Below are positions 34,252-45,049 of a stretch of DNA of 64,000 nucleotides, in pieces. A model generated the notes under the pieces. It did no database searches and was not told the origin of the DNA. It was given only the letters and a program-made list of their open reading frames with translations. The number at the start of each line of letters is the position of its first letter. Position 1 is the stretch's first letter. Origin of the DNA: Buxus sempervirens (taxonomy: Eukaryota > Streptophyta > Magnoliopsida > Buxales > Buxaceae); the NCBI GenBank assembly GCA_947561395.2, contig OX387187.1, positions 31,973,829-32,037,828 of the forward strand, in the 5' to 3' direction. Position numbers and translations under genes: made by a program.

Positions 34252-35354
34252 GGCTGTGTTTGGTAACGATTTTGCTTTTTTGCTTCTAAAAGCAAGAAAG
34301 CAAAAAAGCAATTTTATGCTTTTCGAAAGATCTTTTCTTGAAGCAAATGCGTTTGGTAAACTTTTGCTTTGCTTTTAAGAAGCAAAAAAGCATGTTTGGT
34401 AATTGCAGTAACATAGAAATTGCTTTTTGCTTTCATAAAAGTATTGTACACAATTTATGTATTGTACTTAGAAAGATACTCAAAAATATAAGTCCAATAT
34501 TATAAAAGATTCATAAAATAGTCATTTAATTACATTCAAATAATCTGGTTGGGGTTAATCGGGTCATAATCGGGTTGGACTAAATTAAGGCGGGTTGGAA
34601 AACCCCCAACCCAAACCCAACCCGCCAATAAACGGGTTCAACCCGCCAACCTGTTTATTATTATTTTTATTTTTTATTTTTCAAAAAATATTATTAGTAG
34701 GGTTGGGGGGTTAATTGGATCCGGTTGTACCTGGTTTGGGTCGGGTTTTGGGGTTAATCGGGTCGAAACATGATACTTTTGTCATCTTTTTTTTTTAATC
34801 GGGTTACCTATCGGGCGGGTCATAATCGGGTTGACCCGATTACTGTTATTTTTCAAAAAAATTATTAAAATAGGGTTAGGGGGTTAATTGGATCTGGTTG
34901 TACCGGGTTCGGGTCGGGTTTTGGGGTTAATCGAGTCGAAACATGATACTTTTGCAATCTTTTTTTTTTAAATCGGGTTACCTGTCGGGTTGGCGGGTCA
35001 TAACAGGTCAACCCAACCCGTTTATAATCGGGTTGACCCGTCGGGTCGGGTGGCATTTTGCCGGCTCTAGCAATAACAATACGTTGTTACTTCTTAAGTG
35101 AGTATGGAGGCATCATCTTTAATATAGGAATAAAGCAATAGGGTATCAAGGGGTTTTGAAAGCAATAAAGCAATTTTGTAAAAAAATTGAGAAGCAACGT
35201 TTTGTTGCTTCCGGTGAAAAGCAATAAAATTGCTTCTTTGCTTTTAGTAAATTGCTTCTTGTGTGTGTTACCAAACGGTACTTTTGCTTTTAAAAGCAAT
35301 TTTTTGCTTTCAAAAGCAAAAAAGTACTTCCGAAAAGCATTACCAAACGCAGCC
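34252..35354. mobile_element. PIF/Harbinger-like (Tourist-type) MITE, 1.1 kb, with nested insert
   Basis: Ends GGCTGTGTTTGGTAACGA and ATTACCAAACGCAGCC are inverted repeats. TTA flanks both sides (34249-34251 and 35355-35357), the usual 3-bp target duplication. Flanking parts are rich in AAAGCAA/TTGCTTT like the MITE at 21127. The middle (about 34545-35065) is a GGGTT/AACCC-rich segment with a 173-bp tandem duplication (about 34678-34850 and 34851-35023), probably another element nested inside. Confidence 0.85.
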
Positions 35355-35874
35355 TTAATTCATGTTCTTTTTTGGGTCATTGTTTCTTCCTTATGTTAGT
35401 CACACACCACATATTTAATATGCATCGACTGGTGACTATTGTTATTTTGTTGAACTGTATGTCAGACACCAAACGTTTACGAATAGAAAGCCCTTCAATT
35501 CATTTCTCATTTGGTCTCACTATGAACATGCGTCCATAAAAGGGAAGGTCCCTGTTTTGATGCAGTGCTCTAATTGATCAATAGTTTTGTACGAACAATG
35601 TCTGTTAGTGATGTTATATCAGTTCGTTTTACTAAGGGTGATGCGGCCATTTATAGGCACATATTTTTTTGGCAAAATAATGAGAACACCTTTAAGAGGG
35701 GTATATTGTTTAAAGGAATGTTTTTAATCCTGGACCGTATATTCAATCGGTAAGGAGGTTGGTTTGGCTTAAAATGGTTCAACCAGGTTCGAACCGTTTC
35801 ACCTTGCCTAATGACGTCCATAAACCAAAGACCAATTCGTGAATTTGGCGATTGAAAGGCGACGAGATTCTCAC
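35355..35874. other. Intergenic, no gene seen
   Basis: Sequence between the MITE and the inverted gene-start copy. No coding signature. Confidence 0.4.
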
Positions 35875-36182
35875 CTGCGAATACATAAAAATCGAATTTT
35901 GATGATTTTCATGAGACGGGGATCTCAACTCGGCAGAACCCTCGCTCTCGCGAAAATGAGGGACAGTGAGAGTTGACGCCGTTAATAAGAGATTGCTAAC
36001 GGTCATAAGTCGGCGGTCGTTGATCCTATCCTTTCTTGGGCGAAAAGAAAGGCGCAGCCCTCGAACGCTTTCAAGATTGAGGATCCAACGGTTCATATTG
36101 CATTACGCTCATAAAATCTCCTTATATTCCTGTCGGCATTTATTTTGCGTTTACCACTTTAGCAACAGCGACGGACCGTCTG
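35875..36182 (-). promoter_or_regulatory. Promoter/first-exon-like segment, inverted pair member 2
   Basis: Minus-strand counterpart of 32983-33311, with the same CTTTCTTTTCGCCCAAGAAA and CGGCGTCAACTC landmarks, the ATGAAAATCATC start and a 5' splice-site-like CGCAG|GTGAG at its end. The two members face each other, 2.6 kb apart. Confidence 0.5.
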
Positions 36183-36250
36183 AATATAATGGACTACTAG
36201 CATACCCTTTAACTTGATTTTATTTTAGTGTATTGTTAAGATCCAATTCA

Positions 36251-36430
36251 TCTATTCTATTAATAAAGAGAAGAGGGAGGAATATTCTCTCAAGATTCTG
36301 GTCCCCTTTTCTTTTTCCAAACATTGTCCTCCTCAAATAAAACAATCCCTCACTATTATAATTACCTTGGACTGTTTCTCTAAGTGGGCCCACTTTTTTT
36401 ACGGCGTGCAGCACCCTAGTATTTTACTAG
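36251..36430 (+). mobile_element. Short Helitron-like element
   Basis: It starts A|TCTATTCTATTAATAAAGAG, a phrase common at plant Helitron 5' ends. It ends with a small GTGCAGCAC hairpin, a spacer and CTAG (36427-36430). The base after CTAG is A, not the usual T, so the 3' end is less certain. Confidence 0.5.
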
Positions 36431-37507
36431 ATCAATCTGATTCGATATGATTTAGTTTTGGCCCATAAACCACTAGGCTTTGTTAATTGCGGGCTTTCAT
36501 TTTGTCCCATGTTGTAATTGTTCACAATGATCATTCTAAATCATATATACGAAGGAGCATTGACTTGGGTAACAGCAACAGGCAATGAGATAAGAAAGAT
36601 CCAAATACCCAAGAAAAGGATCATTAGTGTATACTACTTGCAGAAAATATGGTTTTGGTTGACCAAATTAGAGGTAGTAAATGAAAAGTGAAAGTTATGG
36701 AGGAATACCTTGGAATAGGGTTTTAAATGGAATGTCACTTCATCACATATAATAATAAAGGTGAAGCAACGGTAAGACTTGAGAATTGACATTCCAAAAA
36801 AATTTTTTTTTTGGGTAGTGATTTGACATTCCAAAAAGCAATCAACTTAGTTATATTGGATCAATTATTCAAAAAACAGAGAGACTAATGTGGATTTTGC
36901 ACATAGAATTAGTGTTAAATTGCCTAAGTGGAGACTTGAGAGGCACTACTGGAATATTATGTAATTGATGTGTTCCAATTAAAGGTAAATTTTAAAAGAT
37001 AGCTATTGGGTTTGGTATGTTATATAAATCATAGTATTTTGCAACAAAGTAGCAACATACACATCACATCAAGACCAATGGAATTAGGTTTAACCCAAAT
37101 TTTAATTTACTAGTAGGATCATGGGCTTTGCCACTAAAGACCAATGTATTTACCCAGTTTTAATTGATTAGTAGGATCTTGGGGTTAACTGCTAAGACTA
37201 ATGAAACATTGGGTTAGTAGGATCTTGTAATTGTTCACAAGGATCATGGATTTGGCCATTAAGACCAGTGGGCCTTGGTTTAGCCTATGTTGGAATTGAC
37301 CATTAGGATCATAGACTTTACCATTAAGGCTAATTAACTTGGCTTAGCTGATGTTGTAATTGACTACTATGATCATGGACATGATAATTGAGAACAAACT
37401 TGGGTTAGTTTGTAATTGACCGTGAGGATCACGGCTGAACTTGATCTAAACTTTTGGTTGGGTTTTGCTACTCATTTGTAAGAGTTATGGAGGCCTTAAA
37501 TTGTTCA
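36431..37507. other. Intergenic with degenerate GGATCATGG repeats
   Basis: From 37070 to 37440 short degenerate units of the kind TAATTGACYAYTAGGATCATGGAYTT..CCATTAAGRCYAATG recur about six times with variable spacing. They are non-coding and the origin is unknown. Confidence 0.4.
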
Positions 37508-38159
37508 CGACACTACAAAAAAGTAGGGCTACAGCGGCGGAGGTTAATGCACTTTTAGCAGCGGTCTTTTTATAGACCGCCGCTAAAAGTCAAATATTCA
37601 ATATTTCAAATATGCCCTAACCAGTCCGATTTTTCCCCCACCCAGTCTCCCTGCAAAAGCCTCTTGCGAGTCTCTTCTCCAATCTACTCGATTTTTCCCC
37701 TAACCAGTCTCCTGTGAAGTCATCTTCTCCAGTCCGCTCGATTTTTCCTATCTGCCCTTCAATGCTCCAACACTTCGAAAAGCCCTTATCATCAAAGAGA
37801 AAATTTCTCTTTTTAAAAACCTATCTGCCCTAATCCTCATCTGGCTCGACTGTGTCCTAATCCTAATCGGCTTCCTTCACCTCATCCAAACTCCGAGATG
37901 ATGCGATCTCGTATGGATTCAGTTGACTGAGGATTTATTGTTTTTAGGCTGTGGGTCAAAACTTGCGAGCGCATGATACGGTGTGGTCGGGATATATTAC
38001 AAAGGGCACGGACCATCTGACGGCATTAGATGTTACATTCAAAAGTTTGATGATAGCAGCGCGACGTTGATCGCCATGCTCAGACATTAGATGGAATTGC
38101 AGCTTGATCTTGCATCTCCTTTCTAGTTGATATCATCCTCAAATCGGTTGGTGCCCTAG

Positions 38160-38240
38160 TCTGAAATTTTCGTTATTTAAGAGATTTTTTATTTCGTTAT
38201 TTAAGAGCTTTTCGTTATTTAAGAGCTTTTTGATTTCAGT
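38160..38240 (+). repeat. Short tandem repeat in the CACTA element
   Basis: TTCGTTATTTAAGAG occurs three times in about 70 bp (near 38168, 38193 and 38211). Confidence 0.75.
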
Positions 38241-38649
38241 TTCGATTCATATGGAGCTTGCTATTATTCTCATTTCCCCTTTTGGATCTGTTTTTCCTTG
38301 CATTTGCTTTGAATCGATGATCTTACAGTCTTCGATCATGTATTTTTCCCCAAATTATACAACCAAATATTTTATGCATCCCAGTAGGTTGCAAGGGTAT
38401 TTTAATTTGTCCTTCTGGTGATCGAAGCAGGGGAGGATCTTGGTTTCATGCTTTTCCGTTAAACAGGAGATGTTGCCTCGTTAAAGAGTGATTTTTGACA
38501 CTAGGTTGACCTCTTACTTGTACTGCTTTGTTATGGTTTCACATGTAAAATTTCTCAGATTACTCTAGTGCTTTTCAGGTTGAGAGAAATCAACATGGTT
38601 AAGTGATATGTAACTGCCTTATTTTTCCAAAAATTATTTGTTTTTTCAG

Positions 38650-40196
38650 AAGAAAGTAATGGTGTTAAATTTATTGATAAAAGATGCAGTATTATGCAAC
38701 AATCCATTTGTGACATTGGAGTGCCGGTAAGCTCTTGAACTTGTAGTATTTGTTGGAATTCTGAAGTACATAAAATCTGTACACATGCACACACACAGTT
38801 TGCTAGTTAGAGCACACAAAGAAGTCAAGATGGAAGTCCCCCATCCTTTACCCTAGCATGGGGTTCATCCTTATCATTTTAGTACACACAAGATATGTTT
38901 TGAGTCCACTCTTCTTATTCTTCTTTTTAGTTACCATTTGGTTGTATTGCTTAATGGATATGTATAAATACTCAAACATTGAAAGGACAATGACAAGTAT
39001 GCTTAAAAATGTTGGGGAAATATTCTAGCCAGCAATTTCAATTTATCTGTCTTCCAACTGATTGAAGTGCTTATTTACTTGTTTATTTATTTAGGCTGTC
39101 ACATGATTGAAGTTGAGAGACTAGAGAATTTCTGTAAATTACTTTGGCCAAATTTGATATCATTTTTGGTAATACAGAATTCTTGAACAGCCAGAGGGGT
39201 GGATGGGTTTCAATTCACCTGATCCTTAGGGAAATAAGTATGATCCTCCAAATAACATTGAGAGAACTTTGTTTCTCTGTAATTTTGCATAAAACTTCCT
39301 TTTCCACATCCAAGCCTAAGAGGATACTTTTTCTAACCATATGACCACATGGTTGATAGGTCAGTATGTTTCTGTCTTTACACATTTTCTTGTGCACATG
39401 TGATGCAGGTTGTTCACACTGTCAGTATGTCGCTGCTTCAAGTCTCCCTTTGCTTGACAGTTATTTATTATACTCCTTGATATGCAGGGGACATTCTTTG
39501 TTACTGAGAATGAGAACATCAACATCCTTAAAATTCTTCTGCAATCAACTGGGATTCACAACACAAGTACTGTTCTACCATTCTTCAGAAAGCGAGAGAA
39601 TGATACTTTCGCCAGTTGCCAAAGCTGAATATAGGGAGGTATATTGGTAATCTATTTGCAGTTTCACTGGATATATGCTGCAAATAACATTGTAGATAGA
39701 AGCTGCAGAGTCCTGATTACTTGGTTTGGTTGAGATCTCGGATGAAGATTACATAATAGGCTTCTGGTTCTTGCTTTCCCTCATACAAGTTGATAAATAT
39801 GCAAAAAAAACTATATTTGGATTTCTGACTTTTTTTTTTTGGTGTGAGATTTATTGAAAAATAGAAGACGATATACAATGATGGATAGAATCTGTAATGA
39901 TATACTTTTTCAGAAAACGTGTTGATTGAACCTTTTAAATTTGATCTCTATTGTTTTTTGTTTTGTGATGACCCATACTTTTTCAGAAAGCATCACAAAG
40001 GGATTTGCTGCATTTCTTTATCTTCCTTTATATGTAACCTAATTTTAGTTCTTAAACTATATTAGGACTGCGTTTAATTGGAACTACTTGACCTGATGAT
40101 CATTATATTGAACAGATTAGACCCGAGTGAAGTGGGAGCTGATATTGATCAATCTTCTTTGAAGCTAGAGGCAGCGGTGGTTGCTCCTTTAAAAAG
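38650..40196 (+). pseudogene. Unidentified exon-like blocks captured by the CACTA
   Basis: Three blocks have splice-like borders. 38650-38726 (CAG before, GTAAGC after) reads SNGVKFIDKRCSIMQQSICD and then IGVP. 39488 to about 39628 (after GATATGCAG) reads GTFFVTENENINILKIL and runs to a TGA. 40116-40196 (AACAG before, GTATTT after) reads LDPSEVGADIDQSSLKLEAA and then VVAPLK. The first two join in phase. The blocks look protein-like and may come from one gene, but I cannot name it. The stop in the second block argues that the fragment is dead or that the block continues in another frame. Confidence 0.4.
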
Positions 40197-40447
40197 GTAT
40201 TTGCCAGTTAAACTCTCATGCAACCATAAATCATTGGTGATATCCTTTACTAAGTAATTATTTTGATTTGAATCCTACAATTAGATTTTGAATTATACAA
40301 TTTAATTATATTTGTGAGATTAGGAATGATATTTGTGATGCTTTAAAGCAATTCAAATTGTTTTTGTTCAGTTCCATTGAATCTGGTTTAATTCGTGAAC
40401 TGCTAATGTGTATTGAAATTCAAATTAGTGATATAAACACGTCAGTA

Positions 40448-40468
40448 CTCTCTCTCTCTCTCTCTCTC

Positions 40469-40543
<75 letters not shown>
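40448..40543 (+). repeat. (CT)n microsatellite
   Basis: About 96 bp of almost pure CT, inside the CACTA element. The Leu/Ser repeat frame across it is an artefact. Confidence 0.97.
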
Positions 40544-40546
<3 letters not shown>

Positions 40547-41472
40547 TATGCCCTGTCTCAACTCCTTGTGTTTGGATACATAATGGAAATTTTATTAGGA
40601 AAGAATTGTTTCACTGTTTGGGCATCTGCTATAGATCTGCAAACTCTGGTACGATCACATACTAATAAATCAGCAACTGATATGGACAAATAATATCAGC
40701 AACAACTTGTATTCTCAGCTCAAAGCTGTCCCACTTTGGTTTTTTTTTTCCTTTTTTGTTTCACTCTTTTTGCAAGATATCAGAAACTTTCATGTAAAAG
40801 GGAAGAAATTAGTCAAACAAGACACCATACAAAATGCAGCCAATAAAGCAACTCTACTTTTCTTGGTTCTCCCCATTACAGTATAGTAAGACTACATTGG
40901 CTTCCATCTTGCATGTGAGACAGAGAGAGAGGTGGCATGTGTGGGATATCCTGCCTTTTCATAATTGTTCACAATGAAATTCCTTTCACATGGAAATTTT
41001 ATTTAAACATATTTTTTTTTTGATAAGATACTGATATGGCATTTAGCAACCTAAAAATTGACTAAAAAAACAGATGGATTATATGAGCCAATGCAAGAGA
41101 ACAACTTGGAAAAAGGTGAAATCAAATGTAGGCAAGTAGGTAAGGTGGGGCCTGCAAGTAGAATAGTGGACAAGAAAATTCCAAAGTGAACAAAAGAACA
41201 AATCAGTCTCAAGGTAGAAGGAGATGGAGGAAGCAATAATAAAGTATAAAGTATGAAGCTGCAAGCTTGCAGCAACTATATAATAGTATTCCTTGCAGGT
41301 CAGCAACTATGTGTAAATTAAGGTATTTGAATTGAAAATTTTTAAACACAAACAAGCCTATAATTTAATATTTTTGTATAGTTAATCTCATTTATAACAT
41401 TGTTTCAATTGTGCTTTGTTCCAGATTGCAATTGGATTGAGAAAACAATAAATGCCCCTTCAGAGAGTATAC

Positions 41473-41601
41473 CTTTAATGTTAGCTCTTTGAAAGAATGC
41501 TCAACATTTTCTCGAGTTTTAGCACTACATTCAAGGTATTGACATCTGAGATCTTGTGCAAGAGCAATTCCCTCTTCTCTAGTTACAGCACTTTCATTTT
41601 C
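41473..41601 (-). pseudogene. Rab18/RABC small GTPase exon fragment in the CACTA
   Basis: A single 43-codon exon on the minus strand between an acceptor (TTTTTCAG) and a donor (AAG|GTATAC). It contains EEGIALAQ and YLECSAKTRENVEHSFKEL, the guanine-binding G5 region (SAK) and the following helix of RABC/Rab18 proteins, which control membrane traffic. The P-loop, switches and C-terminal prenylation signal are absent. It lies antisense to the cyclase exon 0.5 kb away, so the two came from different genes. The frame is intact and can at most be an exon trap. Confidence 0.85.
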
Positions 41602-42144
41602 CTGAAAAATATTTTATCATTAAATTGAGTATCTCACCTTTTCTAAGTAAACTGAATACTATTTTAAAACAGAGTATGACCTGTGTTTGGTGCTGTGTCA
41701 TTTGTGTCATGAGATCTATGATCTATCTCTGTTGATTTTGTTTTTTCTGATTCTTCTATGTTAGATGGCCTGGTCATGTTATATGAATGTCCAGGGAAGG
41801 TATGAGGAATTAACCAAAAAAAGGGAAGGTATGAGGGAATGTATGTTGAAGGAATAAAATAAGATATGGTGGTAACTGTGTTTATTTCCCATTAATGGAA
41901 ATTTTGCCATTTGATGCTTGTGTAGGAATTCATAAGAACACAACAATGAGAAGTTGTAGTGTTCATACCAAATCAGTACCTGCTGATCCTTTTGACAAAT
42001 ATATCATTGGTTTGTAAGTCTTTTATCAGGAAACAAACATCAGTGCTTCTCTTTTCATATGGTGCTCGTTGTTTTAAATAGCAAGTCGATTTTCTACAAG
42101 TTCTTCAGGAATTTTATTTGACTTGTGTTCTTTTATAATAACAG

Positions 42145-42229
42145 GTTCTTGGAGCTTTTGAATGGTCCAGAAATAACCCATTGCCGCCGGAGATATGGAT
42201 AATTCCTTATATTCTCCCATTCCATCCAG
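42145..42229 (+). pseudogene. Oxidosqualene cyclase exon fragment in the CACTA
   Basis: An 85-nt exon (28 codons plus one base) between ATAACAG and GTATAA, reading [18 protein letters not shown] and [10 protein letters not shown]. It matches the highly conserved VLGVFEWSGNNPLPPE.WLLPYFLP.HPG exon of cycloartenol and beta-amyrin synthases, enzymes that cyclise 2,3-oxidosqualene to sterol or triterpene skeletons. The exon borders fall where I recall them in plant cyclase genes. The catalytic DCTAE exon and all others are missing. The original genomic intron flanks were probably captured too (about 41985-42300). Confidence 0.88.
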
Positions 42230-42973
42230 GTATAAACCTCATGATACTTTCATTCTGTATCTATACAAAGTAGAAATTTTGATGGTAAAATAACAGACAT
42301 GTTTTGACTTTCGCAATCATACTATTGAAATCATACTTGTGTAGATGAATTTGAAGGTTTGGAGATGACTATTTTTGCAGTGGAGCTTGAAGGTTTGGAG
42401 ATAGATTTTGAAGCATCAAATCATGGTTGTCAGCAAAATTTTTTTTTTTTTTCTGATAAGGTTTGTAGATGAATTTTGAACCATCAAATGTCATGAAACA
42501 GGTTCTTTTTTTTTTTTTTTTTTTTGTGTCTTGGTACTAATATTGTAATGGAAAGTGTAAGTCTCAAATTAATGTTCTTTTTCAAATTGCAAATTAATTT
42601 TTTTTATTTTTATTTGGCTTAATCATGTAATTTAGGTGCTTGCAGATAAGAGAGAAAGAAAAAGATGGGGGTTCGGTGTGTGTGTGGGGGGTGGGGTTGG
42701 GTACGGGTTGGGGGTTGGGTTGGGCGGTTTGTTTGGGGGGCGTTGTTGGGGTGGGGCGCGGTTGTAATTAAAAGAAAAATGTGAGGTGGGTAATAGAAAT
42801 TTTGTTTGGGTGGGGTGCGGTTGTAATTAAAAGAAAAACATGGGTTGATTTGGGCCAAAAAAATAAAACAAAAAATCAGCGACGGACGAATCATCGGCGG
42901 ACAGGCGTCGTTCGGTAGGACATTTAGCGGCGGTCTTGGTCCGCCGCTAAAGGTCAATTTTTTTGTAGTGCGA

Positions 42974-44921
42974 GCTTGCAATGGAGTGTGCTTTCTGCTT
43001 TGTTGTTATTTAATCGTTATCCATATCGTGGCTTGTACAAACCTCAGTGAGGTCTGGACTATCAATCTTGGTAATATCAAATTTTAGGCAGTAAGGTCTT
43101 TAGCTTCTTGGGACAGACATAGGAGCATGTCTTGGCTATGTATTTGCAAATGCAATTATGATATTGAAACTAGAAAATAACCTACATGGAACATCCAAGT
43201 CCTATGACTGGCATAGAAGCTGGTTAAGCTTATTGACTACAGATATCAAGTTATCATCATATAACAATGGGATGCTGAAACATTGTTAATTTTTCGTAGC
43301 AGCCTAAGATGAAGATACGGACCTGTTTATGCAAGTGGCTGTATCACAAAACATCCGTTTCTTATCGGATTCTGAATTGTTACGAGCAAACTCTATGAAA
43401 TATTTGTAAAAGAATATAAATGTGCATATACATATATTTAGTTTCCCCTGGTGGGAGAAAAGATTAAGGAGATCTGGTGAGGATAAAATTCAAGACAATG
43501 AGATAAAAGAGAATGGCCGATGGCATATGCGTAATGCTGCTTCTTCCTTTTCTTTCTCAATCTTTTCCAAAATCTCTCTTTTAATTTTTTGTGCTTAAAT
43601 TAGGGTATTAGCTCTCTCCACTTGCTCAATGGGGAAACATCCTTTTGTAAAATATGATCTTCTCTCTTTACTTAAAACAGAAAAAAAAGAAAACAAAGAA
43701 AAGGAGTAAACATATGGGACAGAGTTGGAAAGAGAGAAAACAAGAAAGGAAACCAGAGGAGAAAGGGAGGAGGAAGGGAAGTAGGAGAAAGGGAGGAGAT
43801 ATTCTCTGTGAGATTCTATTCTTTGCTCACACCTCTTCTATTTGCTTTCAGACTCTTGTTTTGGTCATTCCATTGTCATTGGCATGCTTTACTTATAACC
43901 AATTTTAGGGAGTTACACAACTACGACTCTATTTGTGCAATGGATGTGGGGACTGGAAGTTTTAGTTACTTCCCGACCAACTCTATCAAGATATCTGTCC
44001 CCCTCAATTAGTTTGTGCCAAGCATCAAATAATGGCTTATTAGCACTACACTTCGTGGACTATGCTCATGCAAAATCTCTACTTGAATGCTTTCCTTTAA
44101 TTTATAAGTTTAAATGAATGCAAGTGTCTTAATCATAACACAGAACATGGTTACAATAAGTTTTCAAGTCATAAAACCATATGGCTGCATATATTGTATT
44201 TTTCTTTCTTTTTATTTTATAATATTAAGAAAAACATATTTTCCATCTGGTGATCAAGAGCTGTTCATGCTAAAACATTACAGTTATGTTAGTTCATAAT
44301 TGCTCCCCAATGGAGATGATTTGCCTCATATAATACCTCTCTTCTGGATTTTGAATCTTGTCATAGTATTCTTTAATTATTGCATTTTGTGCTCCTTAAG
44401 CCTATCTATTTTCTGATCCAAAGCTTTATTTTGATGGTGAGAACTTGCATGGCACTATACCCTTTGCCAATGATGAACCAATTGGTGTTTCTACGGTTCT
44501 ACCCCTATTTTCCATGGTACTAATGATTATACTCTTATTGACCCAAAAATTGGGAACCATTTTCATCACCTGAAGCATCAATGTATTCTGCTATTTGTTC
44601 ATTGTGCTCCTCTAGATTACCACCTTTAATTTTTTTTTTTGGGCTGTTTAAAAGAATTAGGCTGATCAGAATTAGTAAGTAGCAAGGATGTTGCCGTTGG
44701 ACTGGTGGATACCACCTTACCTGGACTAATGTCTCAGCTTACGTTGTATCTCCTATTTTTTCTATTTATTAGTCTTGATATTAGCCCATTCTGTCTGTGC
44801 TACTTCAATTTGAGCAAATGATTATTCACTTGTTTCAAACTTGAAAGAAATCTTATGCACCCCCAATTGATGGGATTTGTGATTTGTTGTTTGTGTTAGT
44901 TGACCCTTCTCCATCATGCAG
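42974..44921. other. Intergenic, no firm gene
   Basis: AT-rich sequence without recognised repeat ends. A GGGAGGA/AAGGAAA purine tract lies at 43715-43800. Scattered short open stretches have no family resemblance. Confidence 0.4.
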
Positions 44922-45049
44922 ATATCTCCTGGAGCAGTCGATTGCAAAAAGACGGCATGAGTAGACGTTCTGAAGACATTCAAATGCAAAATGATGTGAT
45001 TACTGATCCTGTTTGCAGCATTTTCAACTGCAAATTGGTGCATGGATAA
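44922..45049 (+). other. Possible last exon of an unidentified gene
   Basis: After TCCATCATGCAG a frame opens: ISWSSRLQKDGMSRRSEDI, then QMQNDVITDPVCSIFNCK, LVHG and TAA. The composition is protein-like and the acceptor is good, but there is no recognisable family and no convincing upstream exon. Confidence 0.3.

Larger units (their letters stand above)
37511..42970. mobile_element. Non-autonomous CACTA transposon with captured gene fragments
   Basis: It begins CACTACAAAAAAGTAGGG and ends TTTTTTTGTAGTG. The 3-bp target duplication CGA is at 37508-37510 and 42971-42973. Subterminal palindromes AGCAGCGGTCT..AGACCGCCGCT (about 37557-37588) and AGCGGCGGTC..GACCGCCGCT lie inside each end. In 5.46 kb there is no recognisable transposase, so movement would need help from another element. 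Inside are an oxidosqualene cyclase exon (plus strand), a Rab18-type GTPase exon (minus strand), at least two or three more exon-like blocks, a CT microsatellite and a G-rich stretch near the 3' end (42665-42830). Such gene-capturing elements are known as Pack-CACTA. Confidence 0.92.

Noticed and set aside
40358-40693. 111-residue open frame with a long Leu/Ser run
   Set aside because: It is a translation of the CT microsatellite inside the CACTA element.
42619-42981. 120-residue Pro/Thr-rich minus-strand frame
   Set aside because: It comes from the G-rich subterminal tract of the CACTA element and crosses its end.
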